In this document: positions 1-5,820 of the stretch, piece after piece
Position numbering within the stretch: the first letter of the stretch is position 1
Layout of the letters: each line of letters begins with the position of its first letter
IMG/VR virus record: IMGVR_UViG_3300010371_000006
Span: 1 to 58,166 of that record
Source: a virus
DNA length: 58,166 nucleotides
Strand: one strand, 5' to 3'
The notes under the pieces: model-generated
The model's input: only the letters and a program-made list of their open reading frames with translations
Database searches by the model: none
Told to the model about the DNA's origin: nothing
Program-made: the position numbers and the translations under genes

Positions 1-89
1 TGCAGCTCGGTGTCACGCAGGAGCTCGCGCTCCCAATCCGCGAGGTCGGGCAAGAGGTGGAAGGCGAGGCCGATCGCGTGGTTCGTCAT
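1..89 (-). CDS. 5' part of the small gene 57929-58132 (duplicated by the terminal overlap)
   Basis: This is the N-terminal part of the 67-residue protein that is complete at the right end of the window, starting MTNHAIGLAFHLL. It is cut by the window edge, not truncated biologically. The start codon lies six bases after a TATGAT -10 box, as in the full copy. Confidence 0.85.
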   Translation of the reverse strand, partial: MTNHAIGLAFHLLPDLADWERELLRDTEL

Positions 90-123
90 ACATACATCAT
101 ACCACCCCAGCATACCCTGTCAA
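1..123. repeat. 123-bp exact repeat of the window's right end
   Basis: Bases 1-123 are identical to 58044-58166. The simplest reading is that a circular or circularly permuted genome was opened with an overlap the length of an assembly k-mer; a short true terminal redundancy is the alternative. The copy holds the 5' part of the leftward gene 57929-58132 and its promoter (here at 96-123). The true unit length would be about 58,043 bp. Confidence 0.95.
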
Positions 124-146
124 TGATGGGTGCGCGGCGATATCGA

Positions 147-210
147 GCCCCCTCAGACAAGATCGGACCGTGCGGAATGCCAGCATACCTCATCTCGAGA
201 TCTTGCCTCA
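147..210. repeat. 64-bp structured intergenic element, copy A
   Basis: This is one of three copies (others at 978-1041 and 56554-56617) that align over exactly 64 bp without gaps. Shared blocks at fixed positions are GCCCCCT (1-7), GATCG (15-19), GGAATGCYAGCAT (28-40) and GATCWTGCCTCA (53-64). The blocks around 8-17 and 53-62 are inverted repeats that fold into a 9-10 bp stem with the conserved GGAATGC motif in the loop. In this copy the stem has one A-C mismatch. Function is unknown; RNA element, protein-binding site or origin iteron are all possible. Confidence 0.8.
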
Positions 211-292
211 GCGGCGCTCAGGAACAGATACACCCCTATACATACTACGTATCATCCCCACACCTTAAGATGCGCCGGCGCATACACACCGG

Positions 293-310
293 TGCGCCCC
301 GAGGGGCGCA
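293..310 (-). terminator. GC-rich hairpin after the gene 327-761
   Basis: TGCGCCCC and GGGGCGCA form a perfect 7-8 bp stem just past the stop codon of the leftward gene. A second small palindrome, TGCGCCGGCGCA, lies at 271-282. There is no clear T run, so its efficiency as a terminator is uncertain. Confidence 0.5.
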
Positions 311-326
311 TGGTAAGCGGTGTATG

Positions 327-761
327 TCAGACCTCGTCGAGTTCGATGTCGTCGAGCTCGTCGTCGGTCTCGTTCATGATCCCGTCGAGATCGGACTCCG
401 AGGGCTCGTCGGCGTCGTCGGCGATCAGCGCCTCCTCGTTGGTGTACTCCTCGTCGAGTTCGGCGATGTCGGCCTCGGTGACCGCGCCCTTGGCGGCCTC
501 GGCGGTCGCCGCCTCGACGGCGGCGGCGATGCGGGCGTTGGCCCGCTCGATCTTGGCGGCCTCCTGCGCGGCGGACCAGCTGGCCCAATTCTTCTTGACC
601 TTCGCGAGCTGCGTCGCGGTCAGCTCGATGTTGTACCGGCCGCCCTTGCCGACCGACTCGATCCCCGAGAGATCGGAGCGCAGGAACTTGCGCAGCTCCT
701 TCGGGTTCGGCGCGCCGATCGCCTCGGTGAGCGTCGCGGTCGTGTACGAAACCTTCGCCAT
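327..761 (-). CDS. Small putative DNA-binding protein with acidic tail (LRKFLR family)
   Basis: The protein has 144 residues. Residues about 10-50 form a helical segment with KELRKFLRS followed by GKGGRYNI, which reads like a small winged helix-turn-helix. An Ala/Glu-rich helix follows, and the last 45 residues are strongly acidic. The same N-terminal pattern occurs in the protein at 10838-11434 and more distantly in that at 26131-26670, so this is a phage paralogue family. An AAGGGG ribosome site precedes the ATG. A regulatory or nucleoid role is inference from the fold-like pattern only. Confidence 0.65.
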   Translation of the reverse strand: MAKVSYTTATLTEAIGAPNPKELRKFLRSDLSGIESVGKGGRYNIELTATQLAKVKKNWASWSAAQEAAKIERANARIAAAVEAATAEAAKGAVTEADIAELDEEYTNEEALIADDADEPSESDLDGIMNETDDELDDIELDEV

Positions 762-782
762 GATGTTCCCCTTCGTTCGTCG

Positions 783-798
783 GGGGGCGATTGCCCCC
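783..798 (-). promoter_or_regulatory. Hairpin in the leader of the gene 327-761
   Basis: GGGGGC and GCCCCC pair around a 4-base loop in the 5' untranslated leader, between the predicted promoter (812-840) and the ribosome binding site. It could be an attenuator or an mRNA-stabilising stem. Confidence 0.45.
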
Positions 799-811
799 TT
801 GCGATGAGATA

Positions 812-840
812 ATCATTGCACCCCCAGCGCCCCCTGTCAA
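812..840 (-). promoter_or_regulatory. Leftward promoter for the gene 327-761
   Basis: On the minus strand TTGACA (840-835) is followed after 17 bases by AATGAT (817-812). The -35 box is perfect and the -10 box matches four of six positions. Upstream lies an AAAAGATCTT block (about 870-880) that also precedes the promoters at 56482-56510 and, less exactly, at 56006-56035. Confidence 0.6.
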
Positions 841-916
841 GCTCCAAATCACCTCAAATCGGACGACTTTCGAAGATCTTTTGGGATTTTGCTTGGTAAA
901 ACTTCGGCGCGCAGCC

Positions 917-945
917 TTGACAACGTTAGATCAGTATGGTATCGC
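917..945 (+). promoter_or_regulatory. Weak rightward promoter candidate
   Basis: A perfect TTGACA (917-922) is followed after 17 bases by TATCGC (940-945), a poor -10 box. If active, its transcript would start near 952 and carry copy B of the 64-bp element and the inverted repeat at 1119-1159, so it could make a non-coding RNA. Confidence 0.35.
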
Positions 946-977
946 GCGTGCGCGCCATATATAATCGCCCCGTATAA

Positions 978-1041
978 GCCCCCTAAGGCAAGATCGGTCT
1001 CGCCGGAATGCCAGCATGCCCCGTCATCTGATCATGCCTCA
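978..1041. repeat. 64-bp structured intergenic element, copy B
   Basis: It aligns gap-free with copies at 147-210 and 56554-56617. The stem AGGCAAGATC / GATCATGCCT has one internal A-A mismatch, at the same position where copy A has an A-T pair and copy C a T-A pair. The loop keeps GGAATGCCAGCAT. Confidence 0.8.
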
Positions 1042-1118
1042 GAATTCCCGTGCGGAATTCCATTCTTTGTTATCCATTCGTTATGTAGCTCGTATTCGCT
1101 CGCCTTTGACCCCCGTTA

Positions 1119-1159
1119 CGTGATTGATATGATCCATTTATGAGATCATATCAATCACG
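1119..1159. repeat. 16-bp perfect inverted repeat
   Basis: CGTGATTGATATGATC (1119-1134) and GATCATATCAATCACG (1144-1159) are exact reverse complements around a 9-base loop. No T run follows on either strand, so it is not an obvious intrinsic terminator. It may be an RNA stem or a protein-binding palindrome in a possible origin. Confidence 0.7.
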
Positions 1160-1276
1160 GGGCGCCATTTCTTACTCTCACGATTGGATAACGCCGCCAA
1201 CCGATCACGTCTGGGATGTCCGTTTTGACGTGGTATGTCCCGGTACCGGAGATCGGAGAGATTTTTCCGGCGGAAA

Positions 1277-1327
1277 GTCCCCAAGAGTCTGATTTATATA
1301 TCTATATATATCTATATATCTTTTTTC
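1277..1327 (+). other. Decayed terminator-like AT tract
   Basis: AAGAGTCTGATTTATAT here nearly repeats AAGAGTCCGATTTATAT, the left arm of the 19-bp terminator at 56804-56846. Here the right arm is missing and an alternating TATATC tract with a six-T run follows. It looks like a degenerate copy of that terminator. Confidence 0.4.
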
Positions 1328-1931
1328 TGACCGCGCGCGCCTCGTTTCTTCCCACACCGCCGACGTGTGATGCCGCGAGCGCAGGTTAGACCGACCGTTT
1401 CGCCCTTCATTCCCTCCGTTGGTTCTCAGGATCTCAGGAGCGAAAATCTGGGGTTTAAACCGAGATTAACCATGGTTCTACCGTGTTCTCTCGAGAGTTT
1501 TCCGAAGGTAATGCCCGAGTAAAATAACCACGTGTCTGTTTATTGCTGCTCGGCTTTTTATTGTCAGTGTCGATTGATGTACACCTATTTGCATCATCTT
1601 CTATCAGGCATTTCGCACTTTCCATCAGCGTTTTGATCATGAAATCTCTGAGCGTGATCGGCGATTTTACTAGGTTTTTGCCAAAGATTATCTCAGGGTT
1701 TTACTCTCAATCCTACCCATTCCTCTCGGAGTGTTGACTCAACCCCAGTAGAGTGTATACGGAACCCCAGCTATTCCGTGAAAGGTCGCCACGTGACCGA
1801 ACTCCAGCGAGTCGTGGATAGCTGTCGCACCTCTGATTCACCCCACGTGGATATATCGTCGCCTCAGTGTTCAATCGTGGTAGGGTATGATCCTCCCCGA
1901 TCTATGAAAGCCTTCAGACACACTCCTAAGA

Positions 1932-2010
1932 CTCGAGCATAGCGTCGACGATCAATCAGTCGCACCCATATATGCCCGAGCCTTAGAAGAGCGATTCGTC
2001 AATCCCTAGG
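1932..2010 (-). other. 3' hairpin element after the gene 2006-2668, copy 1
   Basis: The leftward transcript reads CCTAGGGATTG, in which the TAG is the stop codon of the gene, followed by a hairpin (CTCGAGCATA 1932-1941 with TATGCCCGAG 1971-1980, nine of ten pairs) whose loop includes GGGTGCGA. The same layout follows the VRR-NUC gene at 13647-13722. It is probably a 3' RNA structure for termination or stability. Confidence 0.55.
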
Positions 2011-2668
2011 TAGCACGATTATCAATCGCATCGATCGCGTCGACGATCGCTTGCCCGACGATCGCACCCTTAGGACCGTTGCCCCTGCCCCCTTCAACCC
2101 TTCCCTTCAGGGGCATCACCGCCATAAGCTCCCCAGTGCCCAGATCAACGCCCACGCCCAGAGCTGCAAGCTCTGCAGCCACATCACGAGCGATGGCACG
2201 AAGTCGCTTGTCCGCCCTCCCCTTGATCTCAGCAGCCTCCTCCATTCCCACCCCAGCGACGCGACCAGTGCTTCCCCGTGATGCGCCACGCGAACCGCGG
2301 CGAGCAGAGCCACCGCTACGGACAACGAGCTCCGCCATTCGGGCTTCAGAGCGATCAGTGACTCGAGTGCGACCCCCAGCTCCACCTCCCATATTCTTCG
2401 GATCAGCAGCCACGGCCACCTCTTCAGCACGGCTCTGTCCATCACCTCCCGCACCAAAACCAGCCCCTCCCTCACCTATCAGCGATAAATCCCACAACAG
2501 CTCGTAGGCCCTCACCAGCTGCGGCGGCAGCATGTAGAGCACCTCCACACCCACCCGGCTGTGAGCGACGCCGGCGGCGGCGCCTATCTCATGCAGCCGG
2601 GCCCTCACCATGGCGTCGACCTGCGACATCGGCACCATCTTCTGCCGGTCATCCTTACTCGCCATCAT
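2006..2668 (-). CDS. Unrecognised protein, last gene of the leftward small-gene operon
   Basis: The protein has about 220 residues. The start chosen is the ATG-ATG pair after an AGGAAG ribosome site; a longer frame to 2695 has no such site. The N-terminal 80 residues look helical and globular. A Gly/Arg/Ser-rich, probably disordered middle (about 85-150) contains RRGSRGASRGS. The C-terminal 70 residues are again ordered and Gly-Val rich. It overlaps the previous gene by 14 bases. I do not recognise a family. Confidence 0.6.
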   Translation of the reverse strand: MMASKDDRQKMVPMSQVDAMVRARLHEIGAAAGVAHSRVGVEVLYMLPPQLVRAYELLWDLSLIGEGGAGFGAGGDGQSRAEEVAVAADPKNMGGGAGGRTRVTDRSEARMAELVVRSGGSARRGSRGASRGSTGRVAGVGMEEAAEIKGRADKRLRAIARDVAAELAALGVGVDLGTGELMAVMPLKGRVEGGRGNGPKGAIVGQAIVDAIDAIDNRAT

Positions 2669-3011
2669 CACTCTTCCTGTGTCGGCCAGCCTCACGTCGC
2701 TCCGATATAGCCCGAGCTATGATGACGTTGGAGGTGTGGGGTGGAAATGTGTGGAGCGCCCACATCCACTCCTCGTCGGTCAGCGTAGCGACGATCCCAT
2801 CAGCGGCCCGCTCACGTTCGATCATGGCCAGTGTGCGGGCCTTGATCAGCCTCAGCAACTCCACCCTCGGCGTGTCGTCGTTCACGGTCGTGTCAGACCA
2901 CAGCACGTGGATAGCCTCGCGGTCGGCTATCGCCCTGTGTTCGTCGGACAGACCGAGCCGCCAGCGCAGATAGTCCGTGCTGGCGGCCCACTCCTTGGTG
3001 CCTGTGTTCAC
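2655..3011 (-). CDS. Unrecognised small protein
   Basis: The protein has 118 residues, mostly helical, with charged and tryptophan-containing segments (DEEWMWALHTF near residue 78). It has no signal peptide, membrane span or metal site. It lies in a tightly packed leftward operon and overlaps the next gene by 14 bases. No family recognised. Confidence 0.6.
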   Translation of the reverse strand: MNTGTKEWAASTDYLRWRLGLSDEHRAIADREAIHVLWSDTTVNDDTPRVELLRLIKARTLAMIERERAADGIVATLTDEEWMWALHTFPPHTSNVIIARAISERREAGRHRKSDDGE

Positions 3012-3013
3012 TA

Positions 3014-3280
3014 CTAGCTCAACCTCAGATCATCCCAGTCGGTGATGTAGTTCAGATCCAGCGTGTGGTCAGGGTCGAGCATGTCCCACAGCTCGGTGGT
3101 GTCGATGCCGAACGGACCCGGTGTCAGATCGCCGGCGGCGTCGACGACCTTCTTCAACATCGGAGCGATATACTCCGTGATGAGCTGAGAGACTACGGCG
3201 TCAACCTCTCGACCCTCGCCCTGTCGCAGCTCCTCGGTGAACATCTCCGAGAGAGCCTGCATCATGCTCCGATCAGACAT
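3014..3280 (-). CDS. Unrecognised small acidic protein
   Basis: The protein has 88 residues, with a helical first half and an Asp-rich C-terminus. The start codon overlaps the stop of the upstream gene as TGATG, which implies coupled translation. Function unknown. Confidence 0.6.
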   Translation of the reverse strand: MSDRSMMQALSEMFTEELRQGEGREVDAVVSQLITEYIAPMLKKVVDAAGDLTPGPFGIDTTELWDMLDPDHTLDLNYITDWDDLRLS

Positions 3281-3720
3281 CAGAGCTCCACCCAGTCGAC
3301 GACCGGCTCGTGCAGATACCAGTCCTCGAACTTGGGCGAGACCGGCGATCCGGTGGCCACCCCGGCGATGGCGTCAGCGACTCCAGCCTCATAGGCGGCC
3401 TTGACCATCGCCTGCAGGTCGTCGACCACCCGGCGAGCAGAGATCCTGAGGTTCTCCTGAGTGACCGAGGGCAGCTTCTTGTATCCCTCAGCCTCACCAC
3501 TCATGACCTCGTCCACACCAGCCCGAGAGACTGCCCCGAAGCCGGCCCTCCCGTCCATGGCGGCGCCCAGCAGCGTCTTCTTGACGGTGGCCATCATCTT
3601 GGCCCGCCGGGAGTTGAACCGGCCCTTCACGACCCCCCGAGCGCTGTTCTTCAGCGCGGTGGTCTCGGCAGGCACACCGAGTCCGAGCTCGAGTCCATCA
3701 TGATCTCGCCTCTGATCCAT
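3280..3720 (-). CDS. Unrecognised basic/helical protein
   Basis: The protein is about 146 residues from the ATG that follows a GAGGAGG ribosome site; an upstream ATG at 3759 lacks one. The first third is basic (GRFNSRRAKMMATVKK). The remainder is helical with a possible binding segment RISARRVVDDLQAMVKAAYE. It overlaps the membrane-protein gene upstream by 70 bases. No family recognised. Confidence 0.55.
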   Translation of the reverse strand: MDQRRDHDGLELGLGVPAETTALKNSARGVVKGRFNSRRAKMMATVKKTLLGAAMDGRAGFGAVSRAGVDEVMSGEAEGYKKLPSVTQENLRISARRVVDDLQAMVKAAYEAGVADAIAGVATGSPVSPKFEDWYLHEPVVDWVEL

Positions 3721-3926
3721 CCCATCCTCCTCATCCACTTGTACAATGTCCTGAACCATCCGAGACTGACCTGCAGTCCCACGACCCAGACTCCTCGTAT
3801 CTCAGCCGGGCCCTCGGTCCACATCGTCCAGCCTGCGGCGATCACTGTGCCCATGGCCAGCCCAGTGATCAGGCATCCCACCCAGAGGCCCAGATACATA
3901 CCCACCCATCGGGCCAGCCTGCTCAT
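3651..3926 (-). CDS. Small membrane protein
   Basis: The protein has 91 residues. A hydrophobic segment at about 8-33 and a weaker one at about 45-58 suggest two membrane passes, separated by a short loop with TEGPAEIR. The tail is basic, then Ser-rich. GAGAGGA precedes the ATG. It could influence the host envelope early in infection; nothing more can be said. Confidence 0.55.
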   Translation of the reverse strand: MSRLARWVGMYLGLWVGCLITGLAMGTVIAAGWTMWTEGPAEIRGVWVVGLQVSLGWFRTLYKWMRRMGWIRGEIMMDSSSDSVCLPRPPR

Positions 3927-3933
3927 TCCTCTC

Positions 3934-4224
3934 TCACTCTCTCGTGTCGGTGGCTTCCTCGTTGTTGAGCCTCGAGATCTCCTCGAGACATCCCAGGCAG
4001 GTGACGTGGCGGTGATTGTAGGTCGACTTGAGCTTCGACCTCATCATCCCCTTGGCCGGCTCGTTCAGCCCGCACCCGATGATCTTGGTGCCGCCGGAGC
4101 CTCCCTTGTTGCGGTCAACGACCTCCTTGATCCAGTGGATGTCGCCGGCGACCTTATCCGCCCGCACTATCACCGGGGTGAGCGACTGGTGTCGCTCGGG
4201 CACCCGCTCGTAGTTGCTGCCCAT
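3934..4224 (-). CDS. Small protein with C-terminal CLGC motif
   Basis: The protein has 96 residues and is basic. One Cys lies near residue 51 (IIGCGLNEP) and a CLGC pair near residues 76-79, with His at 71 and 73, so a single zinc site is possible. It lies four bases from the next gene in the same operon. Function not recognised. Confidence 0.55.
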   Translation of the reverse strand: MGSNYERVPERHQSLTPVIVRADKVAGDIHWIKEVVDRNKGGSGGTKIIGCGLNEPAKGMMRSKLKSTYNHRHVTCLGCLEEISRLNNEEATDTRE

Positions 4225-4227
4225 ATG

Positions 4228-4674
4228 TCAGACTCCCGCCCCATCCTTGTAGTCCTTGATCCCCAGACTGTCGTCCGGAGTGTCACTGAGTGAGGCCTGA
4301 CCTCCCCACACCCGGGCTGTCGAGGTGACCCGGGAGATTCTCCCCTTGATCTCGACGGTGGTCGAGTGCGTGGCGATCGTTCGCCCCACTTCAAGCATCA
4401 TAGCCTCTCTCACCTCCCTCGTCAATAGCCGGCCCTCGTTCTGCGCCAGCATGTGATCTACCTCGCGAAAGATGGCGATGCCGTCGACCAGCGGGGCGAT
4501 GATCTCCCACAGGGGGGTGTGAGCCTTCATCATGTCGTCGCTGGCGTCAGAGGTCCAGCCGTTCATGATCATCTCGGCGATGTCGACCCAGTGGTTGGAG
4601 TCGGGGTTCAGGAGCTCCTTCAACCGTGAGGCGAGGTGGGTGGTGATGAGCAGCTTTCTCTCTTCGGGTGTCAT
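4228..4674 (-). CDS. Unrecognised helical protein
   Basis: The protein has 148 residues and starts MTPEERKLLIT. It is predominantly helical over the first 100 residues, with a looser C-terminus. Its start overlaps the stop of the upstream gene (ATGA). No cysteine cluster or membrane span. No family recognised. Confidence 0.6.
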   Translation of the reverse strand: MTPEERKLLITTHLASRLKELLNPDSNHWVDIAEMIMNGWTSDASDDMMKAHTPLWEIIAPLVDGIAIFREVDHMLAQNEGRLLTREVREAMMLEVGRTIATHSTTVEIKGRISRVTSTARVWGGQASLSDTPDDSLGIKDYKDGAGV

Positions 4675-4892
4675 GTCAGCATGTTCCTCTCTCGTTGTTT
4701 AACACCCATCTCCTTCATCAGGAAATAGATGTCGGCGATAACGGCCCAACAGTCCTGGCAGTCGACATCGCCCACTCGGTTGTAGCCGCCGCCGAGGGCT
4801 ACCAGCGAGTCGCCCGACTCCATGCGTCGATACTTACCATCTCCACAGATGGGGCCGTACTGGCTGTCCGGGCCGGGCGTTAGGTGTTTCAC
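4671..4892 (-). CDS. Small Cys-containing protein
   Basis: The protein has 73 residues from a GTG that overlaps the preceding stop as GTGA. It contains PICGDGKY and CQDCWA, three cysteines that could bind one zinc with a histidine. Many very small phage proteins in this genome share this style of metal site. Function unknown. Confidence 0.6.
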   Translation of the reverse strand: MKHLTPGPDSQYGPICGDGKYRRMESGDSLVALGGGYNRVGDVDCQDCWAVIADIYFLMKEMGVKQRERNMLT

Positions 4893-5158
4893 CCTCGCCC
4901 CGCCTCGTAGTTGTTGGTGAAGTTGGGCCGAGCCCGTCGCATATAGAACCGGCCGGTCTTACTCTGAGCGACGAAGCGGCTGAGCGGGATACGCTCACCG
5001 GGCACGTAGGTCCAGGGCATCTTGGCGAGCCGGCGGTTGAAGCAGTAGAGACAGACGGTGTCCTTGTCGTGCTCCTTGTGCATATCCATCAGACTCATGC
5101 GCATGCCCCGCATGATCTGAGCACGAAGCTCAGCTTCCTGCATGTCGCCGTTGATCAT
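4889..5158 (-). CDS. Small protein with CLYC knuckle
   Basis: The protein has 89 residues. The N-terminal helix (MINGDMQEAELRAQIMRGM) is followed by CLYC near residue 36-39 and a basic C-terminus with aromatic residues. A strong AAGGAGG ribosome site precedes the ATG. The CxxC with nearby His suggests a zinc knuckle; nucleic-acid binding is inference. Confidence 0.6.
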   Translation of the reverse strand: MINGDMQEAELRAQIMRGMRMSLMDMHKEHDKDTVCLYCFNRRLAKMPWTYVPGERIPLSRFVAQSKTGRFYMRRARPNFTNNYEAGRG

Positions 5159-5229
5159 CTTATCCTCCTTCTACCTGAGACCCGGTGCAGAGAGTTACCT
5201 CCACACCGGGCGATCGGCGGTCGGGGCGA

Positions 5230-5517
5230 TCAGCCTTCGCCCCATGGGATGGTGAGGCCTCGGTGGGCGAGTACATTGACCGGTTCACCCATGCCCAGAG
5301 CTCGGAGCTTCCTGGCGATCTCGGGTGGCATGTTGCGTCGGTTCTTGTTCATCCACTCGATGAGAGCCTTGCAGGCGGTGCAGGTCAGCTCGTTGTGGTC
5401 GAGGCTGAGTTCCTCGGGAGTCAGGTCGGCGAAGGGCACGAGCTGACAGATGACCTCCCGCTCCTGGTAGGATGGGTAGTGTACGTGGCCGAGTTCGGGG
5501 GTTTCCTTGGGTGGCAT
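5230..5517 (-). CDS. Unrecognised protein, first gene of the small-gene operon
   Basis: The protein has 95 residues, with a CTAC motif at about 46-49 followed by a helical, basic segment (IEWMNKNRRN). It has the best ribosome site in the genome: AAGGAGGTGATC, complementary to the 16S 3' end. It is first behind the promoter at 5542-5570, so it should be the most strongly made product of this operon. Family unknown. Confidence 0.6.
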   Translation of the reverse strand: MPPKETPELGHVHYPSYQEREVICQLVPFADLTPEELSLDHNELTCTACKALIEWMNKNRRNMPPEIARKLRALGMGEPVNVLAHRGLTIPWGEG

Positions 5518-5541
5518 TGTTGATCACCTCCTTTCCTTGTT

Positions 5542-5570
5542 AGTATATCAGATCCCGACTTCTCGCGCAA
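5542..5570 (-). promoter_or_regulatory. Leftward promoter of the 2.0-5.5 kb operon
   Basis: Minus strand: TTGCGC (5570-5565), 17 bases, TATACT (5547-5542). The -10 box differs from consensus at one position and the spacer is ideal. Confidence 0.75.
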
Positions 5571-5820
5571 TGAGCTAGTATCCTACCCCTTACTTTGTCA
5601 CTCAATGGAGCCTGACTACGATGTTATATTATGACCCCGCTGAAGCGAAGCGGGAAGCGGGGGCATAGTATAGTATCCGTGGACCAAGGGGCCAGGGACT
5701 GACCTGCCCTGATCGTTGATCGGGCCGCTTATCATCGGCCGATTTTTTTACCGAAGGTAAAATGCGCGCGCGAGGAGATAATGAGGGGGTATGATTCCTC
5801 GCGTGCGCCCGCGGACTTTT
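5571..5820. other. Intergenic region with two hairpins
   Basis: No gene fits here. A hairpin CCCCGCT / AGCGGGG (5635-5641 with 5656-5662) lies on the 3' side of the primase gene and may end its transcript. A rightward intrinsic terminator lies at 5719-5749. The rest shows nothing definable. Confidence 0.5.
5719..5749 (+). terminator. Rightward intrinsic terminator
   Basis: ATCGGGCCG pairs with CGGCCGAT (one bulged G) and is followed by seven Ts. Both flanking genes run leftward, so this would stop an antisense or unsuspected rightward transcript. Confidence 0.6.

Larger units (their letters stand above)
841..2005. other. 1.2-kb region without convincing genes
   Basis: This stretch is AT-richer than the rest of the genome. 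No open frame in it has both a ribosome site and recognisable protein composition. It holds a weak rightward promoter (917-945), a copy of the 64-bp element (978-1041), a 16-bp perfect inverted repeat (1119-1159), an alternating A/T tract with a T run (about 1290-1326) and a hairpin element shared with 13647-13722. I see nothing definable between about 1330 and 1930. A replication origin or non-coding RNA locus is a reasonable guess but unproven. Confidence 0.6.

Noticed and set aside
889-1143. Rightward 84-codon frame
   Set aside because: It runs through the promoter candidate and the 64-bp element, lacks a ribosome site and shows no protein-like pattern.
1290-1326. Alternating TATATC tract as an intrinsic terminator
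   Set aside because: The tract can pair with itself only weakly and lacks the GC stem; it looks like a degraded relative of the 56804 terminator.
1455-1737. Two small overlapping frames on opposite strands
   Set aside because: Neither has a ribosome site or promoter, and both lie in the AT-rich gene-free region.
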